Of a DNA stretch of 64,000 nt, positions 46,801 to 58,800 are shown one piece after another (positions within the stretch are counted from its first letter, which is position 1; each line of letters opens with the position of its first letter). Made by a program: the position numbers and the translations under genes. The stretch is from positions 6,467,070-6,531,069 of the forward strand of contig NW_004955465.1 of assembly GCF_000276665.1 (NCBI RefSeq). Direction: 5' to 3'. Below the pieces are notes generated by a model, which did no database searches, was not told the origin of the DNA, and saw only the letters and a list, made by a program, of their open reading frames with translations. Origin of the DNA: Chinchilla lanigera (lineage: Eukaryota > Chordata > Mammalia > Rodentia > Chinchillidae).

Positions 46801-49800
46801 TATATGCCTGGAGCCCACACACACCAGTGTACAAGGAAATGTATGTGAGGGTGGTCACAGCAGTGCTATTTCTAAAAATAGCAAAATTAGGAGAAATTAA
46901 ATAGTCAACAAAAGAAGTTTAACCTGTGAGTAGAACTAGCTCTACACGTACTTACATGGCTAAGTTTTAGAAGCAAATTTTTTTTTTTTTTTTTTTTGGT
47001 TTTTCTCCCGTACCGGGAACCGAACTCATGACCTTGTGCTTGCCAGGGAGGCGCTTTTGCCACTGAGCTAAATCCCCAGCCCCTTAGAAGCAAAATTTTG
47101 AATGAAATACTTCTGTTCTGTTTTGTTGCAGTGTTGGGGGCCAAACATACACACATACATACACATGTACATATGTATGCTATTTATGTAAATTTTAAAG
47201 CATAATACTATGTATTCACAGCTCACCTAGGGTGCTGCTGCATGTTCTGAAGTTTGAGTGAAACAGTGGTAGTGAACTAGTGGAACTGTTAGGTATTTCT
47301 TTTGGTCTATGGTTGCTATGAAAAATCACGGAGACATTAATGTTATCACAAATTGAGGACATGTGGGAACCTGATGTATATTATTTAAAAGGTTAAAAAG
47401 ATAGTTGGGAAGAATGAGTTCATGTGGGTTTCAATAGAGTGCTTATCTTTGGGGAGGGGAAAGAAAGAGGTCATTAGTTTTATAACATTTTATATCGGGG
47501 GCTGGGGATTTAGCTCAGCGGCAAAGCGCCTGCCTTTCAAGCGCAAGGTCGTGAGTTTGGTTCCTGGTACCAGAGAAAAACAAACAAACAAAAAAAAACA
47601 TTTTATATCATTTGTCTTATTTGCTTTTGATTTTTAAAAAAAGTATAAAGCTGGGCATTGTGGCTCACGCCTGTAATCCCAGCACATGGGAGGCTGAGGC
47701 AGGAGGAGCGTCGCAAGTTCAAGGTTAGCCTGGGCTACATAGTGAGTTCAAGACTAGCCTGAACTACATAGCAAGACCCTGTCTCAAAAAACAAAGAAAA
47801 AAAGTATTAAATCTGGACAATTTGTCATATTGAGAAGCAGTATAGTATTTTTTTTGTCTTTTTCTTTTTTCCAGTACCGGGAATCAAACTCATGACCTTG
47901 CGCTTGCCAGGCAGGTGCTGTGCCACTGAGCTAAATCCCCAGCCCCTAAATTTTTTTTCTCTTTTTTTTTTCTTTTTTCTTTTTTTTTTTGAGAAGCAGT
48001 ATAGTATTATATTTAAAGTAATATTCTAAAATCTCAGCTGCTTTGTTTAGCAACTCTGTGGCCTCCGAAAAGCGAGTTAACATCTCTTGTGTGTCTCTTT
48101 CCTTATTTGTAAAAGAGGCATGGTAGCAGTGCTAAGCTCATGGGATTGTTGTAACATTAAACAAATTTACGTGTGTTTGCTGTTATACTATTATATGTGC
48201 TTTTTGCCCTTTGGGAATTTTTAAAATTACAGTACACAAAATAATTTTGAAGATACTTGCAATTTTCTGTAATGGTATTTGTCCAGACTGATAGGTAACA
48301 TGTTCTTTCATAGTCATCTGGGGAGTTCTTTCCCCTTTGTAAAAAGTTGCTTTGTTTTATTTGCTAGCACAAAACCATAATAAGACCCACACTTGAATAA
48401 GGTTTAAATAATAATTAATTCCGAAAAGGTTTCAAAGTTTATTTGTAAATGTAAATATGTTACCGTATACATTTATGATCAACTCATTCTTATTTCTTCC
48501 TTTCTCTTTCTAATGAGATGATGACATGGAAAGTTACACAGAAAACATACAAATCCAGCCAGTTGACAGCAGAATTTCTTCCTTGAGACAGTCTGAACCC
48601 ATTTGCAAGTTTCACTGGATAGCAGCATTCAGTGATGAAGTGTCGTTTCAAACTCCGGCAGAAGGCCCTTCTGCAGAGAGGCCAGAATTGCAAAGTACCA
48701 TGTACACTTATGCCAAAGACAGCACTGTAACTCAAGATTCATTTAAGGAAAAAAATTCAGTGGCAGCCAGCATTTCTACAGCTAAAGACCACCTTGCTCA
48801 TGAGTATGTCACACAGTCTTCTAGAGGTCCCAGCCACTACAATGAAGAGACCCTGCAGTGTATGGAAAAGCCACTGGCTACATGTACTGCTGTGGGATCT
48901 ATCCTCAAGCCTAATCAGCCTCAAAACTTTTTATATAAAGAAAGTGTCTCCAGAAATGGTGAAGACCCATGTTATAGTGGAAATAGCTTTAACCTGCATG
49001 ATCTGAGACTTCACTATAAGACAGAGGAGGTAAGATTGCTGGTGGCCAGTGCAGCCTGTGGAATATTCATTTGTGCAGGGTTTAGTCTGAGACTTTTCCA
49101 AGTACTGCTAAATCACTGAATCAGCATGAGGGATGTGTGTCACTGGGGAAGTATGTTCTGAGAGCTTAACCAATTCAGATACAAATGTTTCTAATTCAAG
49201 TCCATACTTGGGGATTAGCTCTACCAATGGTCATTTCTATGAGGTGCAGAACTCTGTCTTACTTGTCTTCTATGTGTCATAGCATCTGCATGGTACCTTG
49301 AATGTAACATGGTTTTCATGTTTGTTTAACAAAAATTGCAGAAATTCATAGGGAAGGGTTGATCAGAGGAAGGTGTGCAGATGTATTGCTCAAATCATTT
49401 GCCCATAGGAGCTGAAGGTTTTTCTGTTCTGTAGGATTTCTGTGGGGAAGTGAAAAATAGTAATTTTTCTGCCTAAGTGAAAACATTAATTTGTTTTTTG
49501 GTGTATTAATTCTGGGCAAACATATAGCATCTTAAAAACATGGAAGATACCCATGATATAATTTTTATGTGCTCTTTAAACAAAAAAAAGCTCTAGGAAT
49601 TGTTGTGGACAAATAAATAGAATCCAAGAATAGTATAAATAATCACCATTTCAATGTGAATTTATAAGAAAAGCTATAGCTATGATGTTTCATTTCACAA
49701 GATGAGTTTGGTTTTTGTTCTTTTTTTTCTTTTGGAAGTAAAGGACAGCATTTGTTTTTTGTTTTTTTTTTTTTTTTTTGGTTTTTCTCCGGTACCGGGA

Positions 49801-52800
49801 ACTGAACTCACGACCTTGCACTTGCCAGGCAGGCGCTTTTGCCGCTGAGCTAAATCCCCAGCCCCCAAGGACAGCATTTGGATGAGAGTTTTATTTTCCC
49901 TTACTCATTTCTGGAAAACAACATTTAAAAAAGTCTACTTAATTAGGGTTTCTCATAATTGCTCCTTCATATTTCCATTTTATTTAGTCGTTTTTTCAGC
50001 CAGTCAGTAGAAATTTTGGGGGAACTTACTATGTACGAGGCTCCATCCTATGTATTGGTTATATAATGGTTAAAAAACAGACAAGAAAAAAATGTTTCTT
50101 ACGAAAATGACATCCCAGTAGAGGAGACAGACATTAATAATCACACAAATAAGTGTAAACTTGCATCTATGATAGGAGCAGTATGGAGGTAAGATGGCCA
50201 TCTGCAATCAGTACTGCCCTGGCCAGGGGGTCTGGTGCAGCTTCCCTAAGAGTCAGTCATCAAACTGGGCGTGGTGGCACACACCTGTAATCCTAGCACT
50301 CAGGAGGCTGGGGCAGGAGGATTGCTGCAAGTTTGAGACCAGCCTGGGCTGCATGCGAGTCCAAGGCCGGCCTGAACTATATAGTGAGACCCTGTCTGAA
50401 AACAAAAAAAAAAAAATCAGTCATCAAGCTGAGCCCTACAGATGAGTAGCACTCCGAAGGCATCTGTGGGTGGAAGAGCACTGCAGGCCTGAGTTACAGC
50501 GTCTGTGGAACCCTTGTGACTGCAGGGAGTACGGTGTCTGCTAGGACTGGAGGGAGCCCGGTGTCCATGAAATGCGGGTTTCAGCGAGCAGAAGGGGTGC
50601 GGTAAGTGAGGACACAGGGGAGACCAAGTCAGCTATCAAAAGCAGATAATCTCGTCTTGGAGGCTTCAGTAAGGTAAATGTCTTCATCCCACAGCAGCAA
50701 AAACCCATGAAAAACCAGGGTTCTCATATCTCTCAATTGGTCTAATACCACTCCTCCAGGACTCTCAGTGGATTTCCAGTGTCATTCATTTCAGGGTCCC
50801 TTGCCGCAATTTATTATCCTTTGTTACCGCCCCACTCCTCCAAACCTGGACTCAGGGCATAAAATCAATCACGAGGTATGTTGATCAGCCATTCTAATGT
50901 TTATAGAAGTCATAGCATAGTGAGGTGATGGCTTAAATAAGGAATTCTGGCCAGGTGTGATGGCACACACCTGTAATCCCAGCCCTTTGGAGGCTGAGCC
51001 AGAAGGATTGTAGTGAGTTGGAGGCCAGCCTGAATTACATAATGAGACCTTGCCTAAAAAAAAAAAAAAAAATTTTAAGTTTTAATTTCAAACAGAGTCT
51101 CTGGTCTGTAAGCTAGTTGATACATTAATTTGTTTTAATTCATCTGTATATGTTCAGAAAAGTTTGCATGATAGAAAATTGTGATCCTTAAGGTATAATT
51201 TTTCTTCCATCAAAGTAAATATGAATATGTGTCTCTATAATATATATACGTACTGCTTGTGTTCTGCTGTGTTGTTAGCTACCGTACATGCATTCAGCAG
51301 CTAATATTTAGGTATTCACTTTGTCAGGTAAATATTATTTGAAGTAGTAATTATTGTTCTTTGATGGCTGAGGAAACCAAACTAGCAACCTAGAATTCAA
51401 GATCAGATCAGACTCCAAAGATCTTTCTGTTCTTTCACATTTATTTTACTTACTATGATTTACAGACTGAAGTTGCTTCAAAAGAAATACAAATTTCTGA
51501 GGAGAGTCCTGAGATATTAGCCAGTCACCGGGAGGAAGTCCTAGTGGAAGACTTGGAGAGCCCAAGGACTGGCTCAACTTGGGGCCCAGCAGGTGTGTGC
51601 AGGAGTGCTGAAGCCTCTCGGGAGACCTGTGTGATGCCTGACACAGAGCAAAGCTTTGAAAGCTTCCAACTTCTGGAGGAGGACATGGCTTTAAACGAAG
51701 CATTACAGAGATTGCAGCACACTAACAGAGAGCAGCAAATGCAAATCCAAGACCTTCAGTGTAGCAACCTGCATTTACAGAAGAAGAATAAGGAGCTGCA
51801 GATGAAGATTCTGAAACAGCCATTGTTCTTTGACATCATCAATAAACTCGAGAAGAATATGGAAGAATTAATTGAGGACAAGTACAACATGAAGCTAGAG
51901 AAGAATGACATGAACAGGAAATTGCAGAATTTGCAAGAGATTTTAGCTATCACTGAAAAACATCTACAGGAATCCAGGAAAGAGAAGGAAACCTTACAGC
52001 TTGAAGCTAAAAAGATCAAGGCCGATTATATTCTTTTACAGGAAAAGTACATGACTGAAGTTCAGCAGAAAAATAGATCTGTAAGCCAGTGTATAGAGAT
52101 GGATAGAAGCTTGATCGAGAAAGAAGGGGAAGTCGAAAGACTGCAGCACCTCAAAGGAGAGCTGGAGAGGGCCACCACTTCTGCTTTGGACCTGTTGCAA
52201 AGGGAAAAGGAGACCCGAGAGCAAGAGTTCTTATCTTTACAGGAGGAATTCCAGAAACGTGAGAAGGAAAACCTGAAAGAGAGACAGAAATTGAAATTGA
52301 GAGTTGAGAAATTGATCGCTCAAGTTAAAAATTTGCTACACATGTGTGAAAATGAAAAGGCTAAGAATAGAAAACTCCAACAGCAGATCAACGAGGTGAA
52401 AAATGTAAACGCACAACTTCAAGAGCAGGTCACAAGGAATAAGGAGCAGAATTATGTCCTAAATGTTGAGATTGCTCAGATAGAGGAGAAATTAGACGAA
52501 GGAATGGAGCCAGATATTGCCAAGGTATTGCTGTAGATTCTTTTTTTTTTTGGTTTTTCTCCAGTACCGGGAACCGAACTCACGACCTTGCGCTTGCCAG
52601 CAGGCGCTTTGCCGCTGAGCTAAATCCCCAGCCCCGTTTTTTTGTTTTTTTTTGTTTTTGTTTTTGTTTTTTTTTTTGTTTTTTCTCCAGTATGAGGAAC
52701 TGAACTCATGACCTTGCGTGTGCCAGGCAGGAGCTTTGCCACTGAGCTAAATCCCCTGCTGTAGATTCTGAATCGGTAACCCAGAATTCCAAGTTTCTAG

Positions 52801-55800
52801 TAGCCTGTTGATGCACTTAGACATGGCAATCAACATGCCATATTTTAAGTGCACTCATATGAAGCCGGGCTTGGTAGTACATGCCTGTAATCCCAGCAGC
52901 TGGGAGGCTGAGGCAGGAGTATCACAGCAAGCTCAAGGGCAGTCTGGTATATAGTGAGTTTAAAGATAGCCTGAACTACATAGTGAGAACCTGTCTCAAA
53001 AACCAAAACTAAAGTTCACTCACCTGAGTTGAAATTTGGGTACGTAGGTTTGTCACGTTTTTGATCCGAGACAAATCCCATTTCTGTTTTGTTTTAGCTA
53101 AAATTTAGCCTCAGGAAAAATCTTTTAATCTAGTTTCCCAAACTTTTACCTTTAGGACATCACCTTTCCCCATGCTGAACATTTCAGAGAGAGTGAGAAA
53201 TTGAGTGAAGTAATGCTGCAAAAGTTGAAGAGCCTTCATGTGAAAAAGAAAGATTTTGATAAAGAGGTACTATTTTTATTCTTTGTTCAAAAAATTCTGA
53301 AGCCGGGTATGGTCATACCCTCTGGTAATCCCAGCACCCAGGAGGCTGAGGCAGGAGGATAATTACACGTTCAAGGCCAGCCCGGACTACGTAGCCAACC
53401 CTGTCTCAAAAAGAAAAGAAAAATTCTATCAGTTTAATGAAAAAAAAAAGAAAGTCAAAAAGGTCACAGAGGAATCACTCCTGACATTCAGATTCCTTGA
53501 AGAATTGGTCTTGGGGGTCAGAGTAGCTGTACTATGTCCTCACTAGGTAGGTATACCGCTCAGCATTTGAGCTGTACTATGTCCTCACTAGGTAGGTATA
53601 CCGCTCAGCATTGTTCTCTGATGTGCCTATTAGAGAATCTCCTTCATCTACAAATTCAGGGTGATTGCTTTTCTGGATTTTCATGGCGCTGTTGATCCCA
53701 AACAATCACTTATTTTGACATGTTACAGTGATTTCAAACTTCACTTGAAATAATGGAAATTTTTTTTTTTTTTTTTTTTTTTGGTGTGTTTGAGACAGGG
53801 TCTCACTATGCAGTTCAGGCTGGTTTTAAACTTACTTTGTAGCCCAGGCTGGCCTGGAACTTGCAACAATCCTCCTGCCTCAGCCTCCCGAGTGCTGGGA
53901 TTACAGGCTCAAGTCACTACACCTGGCGGAAATAATGGAAATTTTGGAAACATTTTATTTCTCGGAAGAAGGACAGTAAGAGCAGACAGTCTCTGTTTCT
54001 CCAGTTACTGTTTCCTTGGTGTGGAGGTGCACAGGATGACAGATAAAAGCAAGCAAGTTAAATAGGGGAGGAGCCAGCGGGATGTTAAACTGTGTCATTT
54101 TTTAATCTGAGGGGAATACACAAATGATAACTGACAAAGCACAAAAGCATATTCACATCTGGAGTCTTGGGTCAGAGCAAAGTTAGTGCTTCTCTGAATT
54201 GATGTGGACGAAAGGTTTGCTGCGGGTGCTCTGAGGAGTCTGTCTTCTAGTGAAGCCATAGAGGAAAGGGGCGAGGAGGAAGCAGAGCCTGCAGAGGACC
54301 TCTGGCCTCCACTTCCATGCTCAGCCCTTGGAAAGTAAGCCCGACTGAGGAGGTTGCAGAAGCTGGGTTTCAGTTCCTTCTGCTCTCTTGGCCAATTCCC
54401 CGGGCGGTCACTGAGAAGTGGACGGGAGGGGGGGGGAAGGGGCGTGGCCACTGAGCGCTTGCTGCAGGGCGCTCCCTGGAGCGGAGCCCGGGGCTCCACT
54501 CGGAGCTGTGTGCATAGGCACCTTCCGCCTCGCGCCATCTGAAGCAGTGGCCCCCGGAAGGGGAGCCCCAGGTGCTTGGTTCAAACCACCTGCTTTGGAC
54601 AGCCAAGCTGGCACAGCGGGCCTCTCCTGTCAGGAAAGGCGGGAGGCCACGAGTGCGAGGCCGTTCTGAGCCCAGCAGTTTCAGGCCTGCTGTGTGAACC
54701 CATTCCTCACAAGAACTTAGAGACACAGTGTCTCCAGGAGACCGGAAATTGGACTGCGCACAGTGTGATGACTTCCTTGTAAATCCTATACAGAATGTAC
54801 TTGTATTTCCTCTCCTCTAAAATATCAATGCTTTTGCTCTTTAGCTACTGAAACATAAAGACAAAATCTCAAATTTTAGAGAGTTAATTGCCAGTGAAAA
54901 AGCATTTCAAGATCACGTCGTTGAGGTGAGTTTAACATTTATTACGCATTGTCGTTAATGTGTTAAAATACAAGGGTTGATATTTATGGTCCGTAGATAA
55001 ATCGGGTGAAGGCCTGCTAGGTCGAAGTCCTGTACTCCTAGGATTCCAGCCTCTCGCCAGGCAGTCCTCTCTTTGATTATTGAGCTAGTGAATCTCTATT
55101 GTGAATGTGCCAAGGACTGTGTAAGTATTGAAAGTGAGCACCAATATATTTAATCTCAGATCGCCAATTTTGATTCGGATGAAGCCAAGAAAGTGAAAGA
55201 TGTTCCTATCTTATTGGGAGTCAAACTGGATGAGTACCACATTCTAAATGAGGAGCTTGATTCTGTGGTAAGAAACACCTTTTGTTACTTTGCTGTCACG
55301 TTAATACCCGACACCATCTTGTTCACAAGTATAAGGAATTATTAACCTTCCGAAATTTGCTCCTTGAAAGGGTCACACACTGGCATGGTGGCGGTACTGT
55401 ACTTATTACAGAAATACAAAACTGATGTAATTTCATGTGTTGAAAAATTTCTTTTGTACTGGGAATCGAACTCAGGACCTCGAGCTTGCCAGGCAGGAGC
55501 TGTACCACTGAACTATGTTCCTGGCCCCAGGAATATAGTGTCGAAATTTTAAATAATTATCTTAGTTTCTGTTTGGACTACAGTGGTCAGATTTATGTCA
55601 GTCAAAGTGTAGAAACCGCAAAATACATGCTATTTTTCATTGTAAATGAAGCACATTTCTATGGTGCCATATGCTACCATACGGTCATCAGATGGGGGAG
55701 GGACCAGCAGTCTTTTCCAGGTTCTTATTTCTCTTGGTGGGTGAGTTGGTCAGGACGATTGCTGGGGGTGAAGGATGTCTGTTTAATTTAGGCAGAAATA

Positions 55801-58800
55801 AGAAAAGGAAAAGAAGTGTTCAGGGAGAAAGGGTGCTTTGAAGGAAAAAGAGATTTCTTGCAAGAAAAGACCACTGTTGAGTTCAAGGCTGGCCTGGGCT
55901 GCATAGTAAGACTGTCTCAAAACAGAAAAACTCACTGCCCTACTGAAGAAATAAGTCAATAATCACAGGTTACGTCCACACAAAATTGGCTCAAGCACAA
56001 GACAGCAGTGGCCACAAAGGCAGTTGCTGCTGTCCTTTCGTGTCTTCTTTGGTGGTAGATGCAGTTGGTCCCATCTGATCTCATACTAGAAGATTGGTAT
56101 CAGGTACCAGGCTCGGCGTGTTCTTGTATCGCGAGATTGGCACGAGGTGCAGGGCTGGGCTTGACCCTGGGTCAGGCTCTGGAGCTGCTGCTCTGCGCCA
56201 TGGTTAAGGAGTCTCCTCAACTGGCGGGTCACACACCACTGCCCAGCCACGTTGCTGTGCCCTTGCCTCGTCCTGCAGTGTTCGCTGCATGTAACAGCCA
56301 TGAGTGCGAAATAGAGCTCATCATTTACTTCAGGTGGTCTGTAAAGATAGAAGCGGAGAAACGGGATTCCATTAGAAGAGAATGACAGTGTGTTCTTGGA
56401 ACCTAGATAGTTACAGAGGAATTTTAAAATTTAGTTCAGTGCGATTTTCATGCAGTGTGTACTGATTTCAAGTTAGGGCAGCTAATGCTCAGTCATTTTT
56501 TTGTGTTTGGAGTTTTGAGCTCTTCTCTTGTTATTTGTAAAAGATATAGTAGATGATTGTGAATTCTAGCTGCTCCATTGTTGGAGAGAAGACTAGAATT
56601 CATTAGCTCTCTCTGTCTGGTTCTGGTGCCCTTTATCCAAATTCCCTTCTCCCACTCTTCCCAGCCCCCAGTAATCACTATTGTATCTTTGGATCAACTT
56701 GTTTAGCATCTACACAGGAGACAGATTCTGTGCTATTTGTCTTCCTATGTCTTTATTTCACTTGACATAGTGCCCTGTGATATTGTCTTCATTATTTATG
56801 TAAGAAAGGAAAAAAAGGAAGGGCAGTTTCTACAGCCAGTTTGCTTCGCCATTGCTTACTATAGGCTTCTCCACAGTAGAGACCGAAATATATTTAAATG
56901 AGAGATTAAAAGGCATTCTAAACTGGATGTGGGGGCGGTGCACGCCTGTAATCCCAGCACTCGGGAGGCTGAGGCAGGAGGATCTCTGCAAGTTTGAGAC
57001 CAGCCTGGGCTACAAAGTGAGCTCAAGGCCAGCCTGAACTACGTAGCGAGACCCTGTCTCAAAAAAACCAAAAAAAAAAAAAAAGGCATTCTTAACACTG
57101 TATTCACTGGGCAAACTTCTATATTTTTTCTCCTATAATTGCTCTGAATATTAAGGTAACAGCTAGGGGAACTTGTGACTACCCTGTCCTGATAATTCTA
57201 AATGTCACTATTGGAAGCACAGTTTAAAAATTTTAACAGTTCCTTGCAACTAAAAATGGACCATACACCAGACCATGAAATATATAAAGCCAAACATTTT
57301 TTAAAAACCTCCAGTTGTTTGTGCGAGGGAGAATGTACCTCAGACCTAAGCATTTATCATCCCCCACAGTCGCACTGATTTACTTCAGACCAAAGCAGAC
57401 ATATTAGTGCATTGAGTATGGGAAAGAAAGTAAAGATTTGAGGCTCACAAATATTTGTATGTACTAATAGATACTTAGTTATTTGCAAAGTTATTTCATA
57501 GTGTGAGATCGGAGAAAAGATAAAACACTCTTATAAATGTTGCTCCTCTGTTCCGTGTGCAGTCTAAGGAGGATCTGGTTCCTAGCATCACGCGAGTCAC
57601 CTTCTGTAGGACTCAGTGTAGGTGGATGTTGGGCTCTGAGTGCAGTGGTGCACACTGGGGAGGCTGAGGCAAGAAGATCGCAAGTTCAAGACCAACCTGG
57701 GCAACATAGAGTAAGACCCTATCTCAAAAAAAAAAAAAAAAGATCAGGATTGGAAGAAGGCTAGCTCGCTGTCCTCTTGTTCTCAGCACCTATATTAGCT
57801 TTCAAGGTGTTTTCCAGGTTAATATTTTCACTGACGTTTCTCTATAGATCAAGAAATTGGGAAGCCTTGTAGAGTCGAAAGACCACCACTGCCACAAGCT
57901 CATTGAAGAGAATGACACGTATCAGCGACAGTTAGGCTGCTTAATAAGTAAGGTACACATTTTCTTACAGAAATATCTGCCTTTTAAAAACTACACCAGA
58001 TATTAAAATAATGGAATTCTGGAGGAAGAGGATCTGAGGTTTGACGTGGCGCACTTACACTGATGCCTTTCCCTTTCCAGTGGCACTCTAAGATGTCCCA
58101 CCTGCCTCTAGCTGGACGCTAGCAGCGGGCACAGTGTGTGTCTGTCCATCCTGCTGCAGGCAGTTGAAAGCCTTCGCACTGCTCCGGCGTAATTATAAAT
58201 CTTGCTAACCTGGTGTTCCAGTTTAGTTTTTAAATCTATGTGAACTTTAACCAAATAGACCTGCTCCTTCACTGATCCCGGCTGTGTGGGAGACGCTGTG
58301 TGTTTATTCACTGCAGTTATCTGTGGTTTGGACATGATGCATAGACATAATTCTATTGTTACTCATATTTCTCATCTCAAAATCTCAGGGAGATGCTCTT
58401 CCTGTTGTGCAGTTTTCATTGGTGTAGTCAAATAACTAACTCAAACTTGCGAGATTTAAAAGAAGAGAAAGTAAACTATGTTTAATAAAACACTAGAATT
58501 TGTTAAAGGATGATTGACTTAGTTTTTTTTTTTTGCAAGGTTGCATCGTATGAGGAAATTATCAAATGTGCTGACCAAAGGCTCGAGGGATCCCATTCCC
58601 AGATTGTGCAGTAAGCTGCTAAAATTTTGTTTTCAATTTTATGAATATTTACTGATATTTTAGTTCACTCTCTGGCTTCTATGTTCATTTTCTCTGACTG
58701 CCAGACAGAAGAAAAGTAAGGATTTGTAAATTCAACCTCTCCTTCATGAATGTAGCTATTCTGCTTACTGTCTGCAATGTTTAAGACAAAGTTCAACAAG

